Positions 1 through 9,216 of a stretch of DNA of 64,000 nt are shown in pieces. The stretch's first letter is position 1. Every line of letters starts with the position of its first letter. Source of the DNA: Swaminathania salitolerans (GTDB lineage: Bacteria > Pseudomonadota > Alphaproteobacteria > Acetobacterales > Acetobacteraceae); contig NZ_BJVC01000004.1 of the NCBI RefSeq assembly GCF_007988945.1, forward strand, positions 1 through 64,000. The letters run 5' to 3'. Under the pieces are notes generated by a model. The model was not told the origin of the DNA. It was given only the letters and a program-made list of their open reading frames with translations, and ran no database searches. The translations under genes were made by a program, and so were the position numbers.

Positions 1-2
1 CC

Positions 3-2036
3 TTCAGCACCGTGATCTCGCGCGGCGGTTCCCTGACTTTCATGGGAGGCGGTTCGGGGGCTTACACCACCCTCCTGCCCGGTGGCACCATGAATATCGG
101 ATCGGGCACGATATACGACAACCAGCACCAGACGTCCCTGGTCGCAACCTCGGGTGCCAGCTTCAATGTCTTCTCCGGTGGTGTCCTGTCGCGTGCCGAT
201 ATCGGGGATGGAGGCACCTTGACGGTCAGTGCCGGTGGCGTTCTCCATGACGTCAATGTCACGAATGGCGGGGCCCTTTCCGTGAACTCGGGCGGAACAC
301 TCTCGGGCGCGACGATCGATACCGGCGGCACGGCCATTTTTGCCGCAGGCGCAGACGAGACGGGCGTGACGCTCAATGGCGGAACGATCAGCGCCTTCAA
401 TTCGCCGCCTTCCGTAATCTGGGGCAGTGGCGGAGGAACGCTGGTTCTGGAGAGCGGGTCGGTCGATAACGAGGAAAGACCGCTGGCAGGCGATGCCAGG
501 ATCGTGGTCAATTCAGGGGCAAGGCTTTCCAGCGCCGTCCTGCAGTCAGGCAACTCACTGATCGTCTCGGCTGGTGCCAGTGTCGCAGAGGCGAGCGTGT
601 CCGGCGGAGCCACGTTCTCCGCAGCCAGCGGTGCCTCCCTTACCGGAGTCGTCACGCTCCAGGATGGCGGCACTGCCACGATCTGGGGCACCACGGGCGG
701 CGCAATCAATCTGGTTGGCGATCGCAATAACGGCCTGACGATCTCGGGAATGGAAAACGGCGGCACGGTGGGAACGGCCATCATCGGCTGGAGCGGCAGC
801 GGACCCGGAAATTCGGACCGGATCGCCCTGGCAGGCGTCTCCCCCGCAGGGGCGATCTATACCTATCCCTCCAACGATCAGGTCGTCATCACGCTGGGTA
901 ATGGCAAGACCGTCACCCTCACGATCCCCGGCGTCAGGAGCACCGGCTTCCTTCTCGTTTCCGACGGTTCGGGCGGCGCCTTTGCCGAGGTGTGTTTTCT
1001 CGCGGGCAGCATGATTCGCACAGAGGAAGGAGATGTACCGATCGAGACGCTCCGGATCGGTGACACCATCACGACCCATGACTGGCGCACGAATCGCCCC
1101 GCAACCCGCCCTGTCGCCTGGATCGGAAAGGCACGCTGCCAGATCCGCCCGCATCTTCCCGAAAATGCCGCCGGCTATCCCGTGCGCGTCCTGAAAGATG
1201 CCATTTCAGACGGCGTCCCTTACAAGGACATGCTGATCACGGCTGAGCACTGCCTCTTCTTCGAGGGGAAATTCATCCCTGTACGTATGCTCGTGAATGG
1301 CCGGTCGATCTTCTACGACACGTCGATCACCGCTTACGACTACTATCATGTGGAAACGGAAGATCATGCCGTCATCATGGCAGATGGCATGCTGACGGAA
1401 AGCTATCTCGATACCGGAAATCGCTCCGCCTTCCGACAGGAAAGAAAGATCGTCGCCTTCCCCGGACATGCGAAAACATGGGACAGGGATGCAGCCGCAC
1501 CGGTCGCCGTCTCCCGTCCGGAGGTCGAGCCGCTTTTTCGCCGTCTGGAAAACAGGGCTCGCGATGCCGGTCTGGCGGCGGTCGCAGAGAGGCCGGAGCT
1601 CACGGATGACAGCAATCTTCATCTCGTGACGGAGGGCGGCGTCGTCATCCGACCGGCGCGCGAGTCGAACGGACGGGCAATCTTCCTGATTCCGTCGGAT
1701 CTCGGAAGCGTTCGCATCGTCTCCAATGCGAGCTGCCCCAGCGACGCCATCGGCCCCTTTGTGGACGACCGGCGAACCCTCGGCGTCCTGATCGGTGAGA
1801 TCACTCTGTTCGAAGGCGCAAGCGCGCGCAGGCTGACGGCACATCTGACGAATCCCGACCTCGCCGGATGGGAACGTGTCGAATCGCAAACCATGCGCTG
1901 GACCACGGGTTCCGCCTTGCTGCCGCTCGGACCTCGTTCGTGCAGCGACATCGCGGCTCTGGCGGTCGAGATCAGGGCTGCGGGCCCGTATCTCATTCAA
2001 CCGGCCCGGGAGATGCGGAGGAAGGACGTCTCCTGA
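3..2036 (+). CDS. Strand-loop-strand repeat protein with C-terminal Hint domain (5' end outside window)
   Basis: The frame is open to the left edge, so the N-terminus is missing; the first in-window start codon is a GTG at 12, probably internal. The first ~310 residues are Gly/Ser/Thr-rich tandem repeats of roughly 20 residues with GG cores (for example SGGVLSRADIGDGG), as in beta-helical passengers of autotransporter-like adhesins. At about residue 328 a Cys opens CFLAGSMIRTEEG, followed by LRIGDTITT and TAEHCLFF, which match the N-terminal Cys block and the T-x-x-H block of Hint (Hedgehog/intein) domains. Another ~200 residues follow with no motif I recognise. No C-terminal beta-barrel is evident, so export would need another route. 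Hint domains normally self-cleave, which suggests self-processing of a surface protein; this is inference. A strong hairpin terminator follows. Confidence 0.8.
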   Translation, partial: FSTVISRGGSLTFMGGGSGAYTTLLPGGTMNIGSGTIYDNQHQTSLVATSGASFNVFSGGVLSRADIGDGGTLTVSAGGVLHDVNVTNGGALSVNSGGTLSGATIDTGGTAIFAAGADETGVTLNGGTISAFNSPPSVIWGSGGGTLVLESGSVDNEERPLAGDARIVVNSGARLSSAVLQSGNSLIVSAGASVAEASVSGGATFSAASGASLTGVVTLQDGGTATIWGTTGGAINLVGDRNNGLTISGMENGGTVGTAIIGWSGSGPGNSDRIALAGVSPAGAIYTYPSNDQVVITLGNGKTVTLTIPGVRSTGFLLVSDGSGGAFAEVCFLAGSMIRTEEGDVPIETLRIGDTITTHDWRTNRPATRPVAWIGKARCQIRPHLPENAAGYPVRVLKDAISDGVPYKDMLITAEHCLFFEGKFIPVRMLVNGRSIFYDTSITAYDYYHVETEDHAVIMADGMLTESYLDTGNRSAFRQERKIVAFPGHAKTWDRDAAAPVAVSRPEVEPLFRRLENRARDAGLAAVAERPELTDDSNLHLVTEGGVVIRPARESNGRAIFLIPSDLGSVRIVSNASCPSDAIGPFVDDRRTLGVLIGEITLFEGASARRLTAHLTNPDLAGWERVESQTMRWTTGSALLPLGPRSCSDIAALAVEIRAAGPYLIQPAREMRRKDVS

Positions 2037-2263
2037 AGCTGCGCCCGGAGTCGAATGCCTCGGGAGCGGGCGCCTCCGGGCGAGGGGGAGGTTCTCCCTC
2101 GGGAGGGCGCCGCGTTCGTCACCCGGACAGGCGGATGGGTGCATCGCACCTCCGCTTTCCCGCCCCATCCCGTCAGGCACGACCGATCGGCCCGGATCGG
2201 ATCGGGTCGGACAGTTCCGGCAAATTCCGTGACATTGCAGCCGGGCCCGACAGCGGAAACAGA

Positions 2264-2291
2264 AAAAGGGGGACGTTTCCGTCCCCCTTTT
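2264..2291. terminator. Bidirectional intrinsic terminator
   Basis: A perfect 11-bp stem, AAAAGGGGGAC at 2264-2274 with GTCCCCCTTTT at 2281-2291, encloses a 6-nt loop. A-runs and T-runs flank it on either strand, so it can end both the Hint-protein gene (rightward) and the small secreted-protein gene (leftward), which converge here. Confidence 0.8.
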
Positions 2292-2313
2292 CCCTCGTCG
2301 ATGACAGGACCGA

Positions 2314-2619
2314 TCAGTTGCCGGACGCATCCTTCTCGGCGGCGGCTTCTGCGCTCTTCTTGTGATGCTTGTGCTTGTGCTTATGCTTGTGCTTGCCCTT
2401 GTGGCCGTGCTTGCCCTTGGAGGACATGGCCTTCTCCTCAGGCTGGGCGGCGGGTGCAGCCTCGGAAGCGGGCGCAGGCGGTGTCGCTTCCGGCGTGGCT
2501 GCCGTCGGCGCAGCGGCCGCGGGCGCCGGATCCTGTGCGGTCTGGGCGAAAGCGGGGGCGCTCAGCGACATGGCGAGTGCGGTGACACCGGTGAGAAGCC
2601 GACGATTGAAAACGAGCAT
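2314..2619 (-). CDS. Small secreted Ala/Pro-rich protein with His/Lys-rich tail
   Basis: This 101-residue protein has a typical signal peptide (MLVFNRRLLTGVTALAMS, cleavage expected after the AFA motif near residue 25). A low-complexity Ala/Pro/Glu stretch follows, then from about residue 65 a very basic His/Lys block with repeated GKHGHK and KHKHKH, and a short Ala/Lys tail. I recognise no family. The His-rich tail could bind metals such as Ni, Cu or Zn, or a polyanion in the periplasm; both are inferences from composition. It is a single-gene unit that converges on the Hint-protein gene through a shared terminator. The next gene upstream is typA, which has its own terminator, so expression is probably independent. 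Confidence 0.7.
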   Translation of the reverse strand: MLVFNRRLLTGVTALAMSLSAPAFAQTAQDPAPAAAAPTAATPEATPPAPASEAAPAAQPEEKAMSSKGKHGHKGKHKHKHKHKHHKKSAEAAAEKDASGN

Positions 2620-2804
2620 GGAACGCGCTCCAGAAAAAAGATTCGGAAAGTCACAGCCTGCATCCCGACCGTAATCCGGAGGGGCGTTCTAATGACCGAC
2701 CTGACGATATCAGTCTTTTTTCTTGCCGTCTCGAGGGAAAATTTGATGAAATGACGGTAATTACACAGTAAAGGCGCCATTTTGCCCTAATGCCGACATG
2801 TTGA

Positions 2805-2842
2805 CGAAAAGGGCTGCCGGATCACTCCGGCAGCCCTTTTCG
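2805..2842 (-). terminator. Intrinsic terminator after typA
   Basis: A perfect 16-bp inverted repeat, CGAAAAGGGCTGCCGG at 2805-2820 and CCGGCAGCCCTTTTCG at 2827-2842, has a 6-nt loop. Read leftwards it lies just after the typA stop codon, with TTTTCG in the distal arm. Confidence 0.75.
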
Positions 2843-2864
2843 TTGAACACGGATATCGACAGGA

Positions 2865-4688
2865 TCAGTTGTCGCTCTTGACCTTGGACATACGCTTGCG
2901 CTCGTTCGGGTCGAGATAACGCTTGCGGATACGCACGGCTGAGGGCGTGACCTCCACCAGCTCGTCATCCTCGATATAGGCAATGGCCTGCTCGAGGCTC
3001 ATCTTGCGCGGCGGGATCAGCAGAAGCGCGTCGTCCTTGCCGGCAGCGCGGATATTGGTCAGCTTCTTTTCACGGATGGCATTCACTTCGAGGTCGTTCT
3101 CTCGCGAATGCTCGCCAAGGATCATGCCCGTATAGATCTTCTCGCCTGCCTCGACGAAGAGCGTGCCGCGATCCTGCAAGGAGAACAGGGCATACTGCGT
3201 GGTCGCACCGTCTTCCGCCGAGATCAGCGAGCCGTTGCGACGGCCGTCGATCGTGCCTGCATAGGGCTTATAGCCCGCGAACAGACGGTTCATGATGCCG
3301 GTACCGCGCGTATCGGTCAGGAACTCACCGTGATAGCCGATCAGGCCGCGCGACGGGATGAGGAAGGTCAGGCGCACCTTGTCGCCGCCCGACGGACGCA
3401 TGTCCTGCATCACGCCCTTGCGGATCGACATCTTCTCGACGACCACGCCCGAATAGGGCTCGTCGACATCGACCAGAACCTCTTCGTAGGGCTCTTCCCG
3501 CTCGCCGGTTTCTTCGTTGTTCCGGAAAAGAACGCGCGGACGCCCGATGGTCAGCTCGAACCCTTCGCGACGCATCGTCTCGATAAGGACGCCGAGCTGG
3601 AGTTCACCACGACCGGCGACCTCGAAAGCCTCGCTTTCGGCGCTCTCGGTCACCTTGATGGCGACATTGCCTTCGGTTTCCTTGAACAGACGGTCACGGA
3701 TCTGGCGCGACGTTACCTTCTTGCCTTCGCGACCGCCCAGAGGGCCGTCATTGATGCGGAAGGTCATCGACAGGGTCGGCGGATCGACCGGGGTCGAGGG
3801 CAGAGGCGCATCGAGCGACGGATCGGCGATGGTGTCGGGAATGGTCGCGTCGGACAGACCGGCCACGGCCACGATGTCACCGGCTTCGGCTTCATCCACC
3901 GGCACGCGGTCCAGACCGCGGAACGACAGCAGCTTGGTCAGGCGACCCGTCTCGACTATCGTGCCATCGGGACGCAGCACGCGCACCGGCATGTTCACGC
4001 GGGCGCGCCCCTGCTCGATACGTCCCGTCAGGATGCGGCCAAGGAAGTTGTCGCTTTCGAGAATGGTCGAAACCATGCCGAAAGGCGCATCCTTGTCGAG
4101 GCCCGGCGTGGGCACATGGCGCAGCACCAGATCGAACAGCGGCGACAGATCCTTGCGGGGGCCGTTCATTTCCAGATCGGCCCAGCCCTGACGGCCCGAA
4201 GCGTAGAGCATCGGGAAGTCGAGCTGATGCTCGTCGGCGCCCAAAGCTGCGAACAGGTCGAAGATCTCTTCATGAACCTCGTCGGGGCGTGCATCGCCAC
4301 GATCGATCTTGTTCACGACCACGATCGGACGCAGGCCGCGGGCCAGTGCCTTGCCCAGCACGAACTTGGTCTGCGGCAGAGCGCCCTCGGCCGAGTCGAC
4401 CAGGATGATCGCACCGTCCACCATGCTCAGGATACGCTCGACCTCGCCGCCGAAATCGGCATGGCCCGGGGTATCGATGATGTTGATGCGCGTCTCGTTC
4501 CAGACGACCGAGGTGCATTTGGCAAGAATGGTGATGCCGCGCTCACGCTCGAGATCGTTGCTGTCCATGGCGCGCTCGGCGACATGCTGGTTTTCGCGGA
4601 ACGAGCCGGATTGCTTGAGAAGCTGGTCGACAAGGGTGGTCTTGCCATGATCGACATGCGCGATAATGGCGATGTTACGGATTTCCAT
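2865..4688 (-). CDS. typA: Ribosome-associated GTPase TypA/BipA
   Basis: TypA is a translational GTPase of the EF-G/LepA group that binds the ribosome and helps 50S assembly and growth under stress. The start is set at the ATG giving [17 protein letters not shown], because the longer frame adds 39 residues that do not resemble the family. The resulting 607 residues match the usual TypA length. Visible motifs are the P-loop AHVDHGKT (residues 10-17), switch [21 protein letters not shown] (G3), NKID (G4), the domain II/III and EF-G-like V domain, and the C-terminal TypA-specific region ending in a basic tail. It is monocistronic by appearance, with its own terminator and a ~320-bp gap upstream. 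Confidence 0.97.
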   Translation of the reverse strand: MEIRNIAIIAHVDHGKTTLVDQLLKQSGSFRENQHVAERAMDSNDLERERGITILAKCTSVVWNETRINIIDTPGHADFGGEVERILSMVDGAIILVDSAEGALPQTKFVLGKALARGLRPIVVVNKIDRGDARPDEVHEEIFDLFAALGADEHQLDFPMLYASGRQGWADLEMNGPRKDLSPLFDLVLRHVPTPGLDKDAPFGMVSTILESDNFLGRILTGRIEQGRARVNMPVRVLRPDGTIVETGRLTKLLSFRGLDRVPVDEAEAGDIVAVAGLSDATIPDTIADPSLDAPLPSTPVDPPTLSMTFRINDGPLGGREGKKVTSRQIRDRLFKETEGNVAIKVTESAESEAFEVAGRGELQLGVLIETMRREGFELTIGRPRVLFRNNEETGEREEPYEEVLVDVDEPYSGVVVEKMSIRKGVMQDMRPSGGDKVRLTFLIPSRGLIGYHGEFLTDTRGTGIMNRLFAGYKPYAGTIDGRRNGSLISAEDGATTQYALFSLQDRGTLFVEAGEKIYTGMILGEHSRENDLEVNAIREKKLTNIRAAGKDDALLLIPPRKMSLEQAIAYIEDDELVEVTPSAVRIRKRYLDPNERKRMSKVKSDN

Positions 4689-5010
4689 GAAGCGGTCCTG
4701 ATCGGGCTTGCAGGGTCGTGCCCTGCCGGATCGCTCCCTGGGAACGATACAAAGCCGGGACTGACGGATTGGCCGTGTTCTGCACAATTTCGCGGCGCAA
4801 CGCAATCGAAGGTTCGATTACAACGCCGGGGAAGCGGCCAGGGGATGGATCGGATGGTCGATTATTCCCCTTTTGCGGAGGGAAACGCAAAGGCGACCGA
4901 AGCGGCGCGGATCGGGATCGCGACCGGGTCGACCCGACAGGATCGAACCCGGACACCGCATGCATTCCGGCCCGCAAGGCCTGCGTCAGCCCGTTGCGGA
5001 CCGTGCGTCT
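4689..5010. other. Intergenic region upstream of typA
   Basis: These 322 bp hold no convincing gene. They should contain the typA promoter and leader (leftward). A GGGTCGACCC palindrome (about 4926-4935) and a short hairpin GCGTCT-TC-AGACGC over the end of the kinase gene (about 5006-5019) are visible. I could not assign a terminator or a clear promoter. Confidence 0.4.
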
Positions 5011-5988
5011 TCAGACGCGCAGAGTGAATGTTTCCGACGGGCGGGCGCCCATATGGGTGATGATCGCGGCAGCGGCGCGATTGCCGAGCGCGGCGCAGGC
5101 CTCGAGCGTATGCGCGTTTGCCAGGGCGGCAAGGAAGCCCGCCGCGAACGCATCTCCGGCACCTGTCGTGTCCACCACCGCCACGGAATCGGTCGGCACG
5201 GCGCGGCTTTTCCCTTCCGAGATCACGACGGCGCCTTTCTCGCTGCGGGTGAGCACGACGAGCGCTGCATCCCGACCCGCCGCTTCTGCGGCGACATCGA
5301 AGGACTCGGTCTCGTACAGCGCGCAGATTTCTGCCTCGTTCGCAAAAAGGATATCGATATGACCGGCCACGAGCGCACGGAAGGCAGCGCGGTGACGCGC
5401 CACGCAGAATGTGTCGGACAGGGTCAGGGCAACGCGACGCCCGGCAGCATGGGCGGTTCTGGCAGCGAGAACGAAGGCCTCCTGGGCGCGCTCCTTGTCG
5501 AAGAGATAGCCCTCCATATACGTCACCGCAGCGCTGGAGACGGCATCGCGATCGACATCCTCGGGGCCGAATTCCGTGCAGATCCCGAGATAGGTATGCA
5601 TGGTGCGCTGGCCGTCCGGCGTCACGAGAATGATACAGCGGGCCGTGGGACGATCGGCATTCTCGACCGGCACGGACGGATAGGCCAGCCCCTGGGCGGA
5701 GAGATCCGCTGCATAGCCGAGACCGGCCTCGTCTGCCGCTACCTTGCCCAGATAGCCCACCCGGGCTCCGAGACGGGCGGCGACCACCGCCGTATTGGCG
5801 GCGGAACCGCCTCCCATCACCTCTTCCGGCACGATCCGCGCCTCGATATCGGCGGCCTGCGCGGCGTCGATGAGCGTCATGCTGCCGGCAGGCGAGCCGA
5901 GTGCCGCCAGGGTCTCGTGCGAGACCGGCGCAAGGATATCGACGATGGCATTTCCGATGCAGAGAAGGTCGAGAGTTGGGGCTGTCAT
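5011..5988 (-). CDS. PfkB-family sugar/nucleoside kinase, adenosine-kinase-like
   Basis: This is a ribokinase-fold kinase that transfers phosphate from ATP to a sugar or nucleoside hydroxyl. The start is the ATG giving MTAPTLDLLCIGNAIVDI, preceded by a GGAG site, rather than 15 codons upstream; this gives 325 residues, normal for the family. Signature 1 is GGGSAANTAVVAARLGA near residue 55. Signature 2, DTTGAGDAFAAG, starts near residue 273 and carries the catalytic base Asp (~279) and the anion hole GAGD. Alphaproteobacterial homologues of this type are usually called adenosine kinase. Substrate cannot be settled by eye, so ribokinase- or fructokinase-like activity is possible. It is divergent from the bactofilin gene across ~300 bp. 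Confidence 0.88.
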   Translation of the reverse strand: MTAPTLDLLCIGNAIVDILAPVSHETLAALGSPAGSMTLIDAAQAADIEARIVPEEVMGGGSAANTAVVAARLGARVGYLGKVAADEAGLGYAADLSAQGLAYPSVPVENADRPTARCIILVTPDGQRTMHTYLGICTEFGPEDVDRDAVSSAAVTYMEGYLFDKERAQEAFVLAARTAHAAGRRVALTLSDTFCVARHRAAFRALVAGHIDILFANEAEICALYETESFDVAAEAAGRDAALVVLTRSEKGAVVISEGKSRAVPTDSVAVVDTTGAGDAFAAGFLAALANAHTLEACAALGNRAAAAIITHMGARPSETFTLRV

Positions 5989-6202
5989 GAGGTCTCCGGA
6001 AGAGGGAAATTTCGACGTGGAACGGACATGCACGCCATGAAATCAACACGATCGCGCCGGAATGTTCCGGGTACGTGAATGACGGGTCCGGTGCCGATCG
6101 GAACAGGCCATGACACAAGACGCAGCCAGGGTCAAAAAACCGCGGGAAACCGCAGGAAACCGGCTTGTCGGTCCCGTCCCTTAACGTGTAAGCCGGGTTG
6201 GG

Positions 6203-6219
6203 GTGAAAATTGTTTTCAC
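6203..6219. promoter_or_regulatory. 17-bp palindrome upstream of the bactofilin gene
   Basis: GTGAAAA (6203-6209) and TTTTCAC (6213-6219) form a perfect inverted repeat around TTG. A further half-site, ATTTCAC, lies at about 6224-6230. It sits in the ~308-bp divergent region between the PfkB kinase and the bactofilin gene, 78 bp before the bactofilin start. This is an operator candidate; the regulator is unknown. Confidence 0.4.
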
Positions 6220-6296
6220 GATGATTTCACTCCGTAATCCAAGCCGCCAGCGGCACCCGAACCGCCAACACTCAAAGAACGCGCAGCGGGGTTAAC

Positions 6297-6992
6297 TTGT
6301 TCAAAAGACGCAAACCAGAAGAGACAGCCCCTCCGGCCTCATCCGCCGGATCGATGGCCGGTGCCGGTCAGAAACCCTCCGCCTCAGGCCCGGGCGGCTC
6401 CTCGATCTTTCCCGAACGTCCGAACCAGTCGACGGACGCCTCTTCCCCCTCTCTCGCCAAGGACTCCGCCGCGATGGGTCGTACGCCGTTCCCTGCCCCT
6501 CCCTCTCCTGCCACACCGGCCACGCCAGCCCGCCCGGCGGCCTCGGCCCCCGCATCCGCCGCGCGGCGCGATGCAACGGAACGCCGGACACTGGTCGTCG
6601 GACGCGGCATTTCCGTCCAGGGCTCGATCCAGGACGCCGAACGGCTCGTCGTGGAAGGAACGGTCGAAGCGACCCTCCTCCAGGCCACCGAGCTCTCGGT
6701 AACCCAGGGTGGCGTCTTCCGTGGTGAAATCGAGGTCGAGGACGCCGATCTGGCAGGCACGATCGACGGTACGCTGACCGTTCGCGGCAATCTGACCGTT
6801 CGCGCCACCGGGCGCCTGATCGGCAAGACGCGCACCCGCCGCCTTCAGGTCGAGGATGGCGGTCAGATCACGGGTCATCTCGAAATGATCACGGGCGACA
6901 TGCCGGAACGCGCCAAGCCGGTCGAGCCGGGCCTCGCTGCCCCGCATTCCGGCGCTTCGGAACCCGCCGAGGAAAAGACAGCCACCGCCTGA
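6297..6992 (+). CDS. Bactofilin (polymer-forming cytoskeletal protein)
   Basis: Bactofilins polymerise without nucleotide into membrane-linked filaments that place cell-wall enzymes or stalk machinery. The start is a TTG preceded by a G-rich site (GCGGGG); no better in-frame ATG precedes the domain. Residues 1-95 are Pro/Ala/Ser-rich and probably disordered. Residues ~98-200 show the short repeating beta-helix pattern of the family (LVVGRGISVQGSIQ, LVVEGTVEATLLQ, DLAGTIDGTLTVRGNL, with regularly spaced V/I and G). A charged tail follows. The long disordered N-terminus is unusual compared with compact bactofilins of ~150 residues. The gene is single, ended by a strong terminator, and divergent from the kinase gene. 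Confidence 0.88.
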   Translation: MFKRRKPEETAPPASSAGSMAGAGQKPSASGPGGSSIFPERPNQSTDASSPSLAKDSAAMGRTPFPAPPSPATPATPARPAASAPASAARRDATERRTLVVGRGISVQGSIQDAERLVVEGTVEATLLQATELSVTQGGVFRGEIEVEDADLAGTIDGTLTVRGNLTVRATGRLIGKTRTRRLQVEDGGQITGHLEMITGDMPERAKPVEPGLAAPHSGASEPAEEKTATA

Positions 6993-7012
6993 TCCGGCCT
7001 CACACGAAGCAC

Positions 7013-7051
7013 GAAAAAAAACCCGGCCTCGAACAGGACCGGGTTTTTTTT
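7013..7051 (+). terminator. Intrinsic terminator after the bactofilin gene
   Basis: An eight-A run and CCCGG, with inner CCT, pair with AGG and CCGGG plus an eight-T run: a GC-rich stem flanked by long A/T tracts. The symmetry means it may also stop leftward transcription from gcrA. Confidence 0.8.
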
Positions 7052-7119
7052 CATCTTTCGATCGGAACGATCCTGCCGGTCCCGGCCCCCGCTGGAGGCG
7101 CCGGAACGGGATCGCCTTT

Positions 7120-7833
7120 TCAGCCGTTGCTTTCGCGCCGATCGCGCAACTTCACATAGGCGATCGCACAATGCTCGGCGCAATACGGCTTGCCCGGCAC
7201 GGGCCTCGCACCGCAGAAATGAAAACCCGGCGTGCCCGGATCCCCGTTCGGCCAGCAGCAGGAGGGACCGCGCCTCGGTGAGGTCTCTGTCGTGAGCGGA
7301 CGGAGAAGAGGACGGAGCATGAGATCTGGCGCCATGGTCTTGGTCTCTGCTGGTTTGCGGGTCTGTGCGGCTTTGGGGGCGGTCGGCGCGGAGGAAGAGG
7401 CCGGTGCGGGCTGATCCTGAGCCGCGGCTGTGCCTGCGGCGGAGGGCGAACGTCCTGACGGCTCGGCAGAAGCGGCGTGCCCGGACGCCGGAGCCGTCTC
7501 GGCGGCCACCATCGGCTCGGCAGGGGCCATGACCGGCGCGCTCTCCCGGACCGGCGCCGTCATGACGGTTTCGGGCAGCTCCGTCCGGGCCTGGGGCGCG
7601 CCGGAAGCGTCTTCGGAGGCGACGGCATCCTGAGAAGGCGACGCAGCCCCTGCGTCCTTGCGGCTCTTTGCCATTGCCCGGATCGGCGAAGGACGGGGCG
7701 GAAGACCGAGACGATGGGCCTTGCCGACGACGGCGTTCTTGGTGATCGAGAGCTGACGACCGATTTCGGCCGTGGACAGTCCTTCCTGCCAAAGCGTCTG
7801 AAGACGGGTAATTATTTCGTCAGTCCATTCCAT
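7120..7833 (-). CDS. gcrA: GcrA cell-cycle regulator
   Basis: GcrA is an alphaproteobacterial transcription cofactor that binds sigma70 holoenzyme and promoters carrying CcrM-methylated GANTC sites. The N-terminus has the diagnostic helix-turn-helix: MEWTDEIITRLQTLWQEGL, then STAEIGRQLS and NAVVGKAHRLGLP (residues 1-45). The C-terminus carries the conserved Cys-rich RNA-polymerase-binding part with CCWPNGDPG, FHFCGA and YCAEHC (about residues 185-230). Between them lies an Ala/Pro/Ser-rich linker of over 120 residues, longer than in the ~170-residue Caulobacter protein. It lies 163 bp downstream of rnd on the same strand, so it probably has its own promoter there. No GANTC was spotted in that gap. 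Confidence 0.95.
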   Translation of the reverse strand: MEWTDEIITRLQTLWQEGLSTAEIGRQLSITKNAVVGKAHRLGLPPRPSPIRAMAKSRKDAGAASPSQDAVASEDASGAPQARTELPETVMTAPVRESAPVMAPAEPMVAAETAPASGHAASAEPSGRSPSAAGTAAAQDQPAPASSSAPTAPKAAQTRKPAETKTMAPDLMLRPLLRPLTTETSPRRGPSCCWPNGDPGTPGFHFCGARPVPGKPYCAEHCAIAYVKLRDRRESNG

Positions 7834-7996
7834 CGCCCGTGCTCCTCACTCAGTCCCGTATCGTAAAAACTGGGTCTCTCGACGCGTTGCGCAATCCGTC
7901 TCGCGGATTTTTCTTTACTGAGACTGGCCGATAAACACACAGCTCTTGTCCAAGTCAATCTGAACCCGCAAGAATTACCGCTTTATGAAGAAAATC

Positions 7997-9187
7997 TCAG
8001 TCATCGCGCCGGTCACTGCGGATCAAACGCACCGATCGCCCATCGACGGCCAGATGGATCTCTCCGCGGAGCAGGGCAAGCGCATCCTCGCCGAAGACCG
8101 CGCGCCGCCATCCCTGGAGTACCGCACCGTCGGTTTCTCCCAGTGCGAGGGCATCGAGATCCTCTCCGGTCGCGACGAGCTTGGGTGCCACGCGGTTGGC
8201 TTCGCAGGCGGCGGCAAGCACCACCTTGAGCAAGGCGACCAGAGCCGCTGACGGCTTGGCGCCCTCGGGTTTGCGCGGGGGGCGCGGAAGCTCTTTCTCG
8301 TCCAGCGCGAGACCGGTCTGGACCGCGGCGAGAAGACCGGGCGCAGCCTTGCCTTCGGCAAAGCCGCGGGAAACACCCCGGACCCGAGCGAGCGCTTCGG
8401 CATCCTGCGGACGCACGGCCGCGATTTCGAGCAGGCTCTCGTCGCGGATCAGGCGCTGGCGGGGGATGTCGAGGGCTTGCGCCTCCAGCTCGCGCCAGGC
8501 CGCGATCTCGCGCAATATACCCAGCATACGACGGTTGTTGGTGCGGGCCTTCAGTCGCTCCCACTGGCGGCGGGGATCGGGACGGAAAGTGGCCGGATCG
8601 TTCAGGATCGCCAGTTCGGCATCGGCCCAGTGCAGGCGGTTCTGCTTTTCGAGCTCCTGCCTCAGGGCGAGATAGACATCGCGCAGATGCGTGACGTCGG
8701 CGGCGGCATAGGCGATCTGGGCCTTCGAGAGCGGGCGGGCAGACCAGTCGCTGAAGCGGTGGGTCTTGTCGATCGTCGCGCCCGTAATGGCGCCGACCAG
8801 CGTGTCGTATCCCACCTGATCGCCATATCCGCCCACCATGGCAGCGACCTGCGTATCGAAGATCGAACGCGGCAGGACATCGAAGAGATGGAGGAAGATC
8901 TCCAGATCCTGCCGCGCTGCGTGAAAGACCTTCGTGCAGCTTTCCGTCGCCAGCAGATCGGCCAGAGGCGCAAGATCGAGTCCGGGCGCCAGCGTGTCGA
9001 TGACCGCGACATCCTGAGCGCCGCCGAGCTGAACGAGGCACAGTTCCGGCCAGTATGTATGCTCGCGCACGAATTCGGTGTCGATCGTAACGAACGACTC
9101 CTGCTTGAGTCGCGCGCAGAGTTGCGCCAAATCCTCGGTAGAAGACACGATGGCTGGGGCTGGGAAACCGGCTTTGGTCAGTTGCAT
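7997..9187 (-). CDS. rnd: Ribonuclease D
   Basis: RNase D is a 3'-5' exoribonuclease that matures tRNA and other stable RNA 3' ends. The DEDD residues are visible: [11 protein letters not shown] near residue 35, AARQDLEIF near 85, and YAAADVTHL near 160. An HRDC-type helical region follows (about 205-290), then a less conserved C-terminus. The start is the ATG of MQLTKAG because it follows GGAAGG closely; an ATG five codons upstream (9202) lacks a clear site. The start is only 29 bp from the divergent queF start, so the promoters must overlap or lie within the coding regions. Confidence 0.94.
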   Translation of the reverse strand: MQLTKAGFPAPAIVSSTEDLAQLCARLKQESFVTIDTEFVREHTYWPELCLVQLGGAQDVAVIDTLAPGLDLAPLADLLATESCTKVFHAARQDLEIFLHLFDVLPRSIFDTQVAAMVGGYGDQVGYDTLVGAITGATIDKTHRFSDWSARPLSKAQIAYAAADVTHLRDVYLALRQELEKQNRLHWADAELAILNDPATFRPDPRRQWERLKARTNNRRMLGILREIAAWRELEAQALDIPRQRLIRDESLLEIAAVRPQDAEALARVRGVSRGFAEGKAAPGLLAAVQTGLALDEKELPRPPRKPEGAKPSAALVALLKVVLAAACEANRVAPKLVATGEDLDALALGETDGAVLQGWRRAVFGEDALALLRGEIHLAVDGRSVRLIRSDRRDD

Positions 9188-9216
9188 TTTCCTTCCATAC
9201 ATCAGGGCGGACCCTC

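Noticed and set aside
3108-5027. 639-codon rightward frame opposite typA
   Set aside because: Antisense shadow of typA in GC-rich DNA; no domain, no ribosome binding site, and it runs on past the gene start into a gap.
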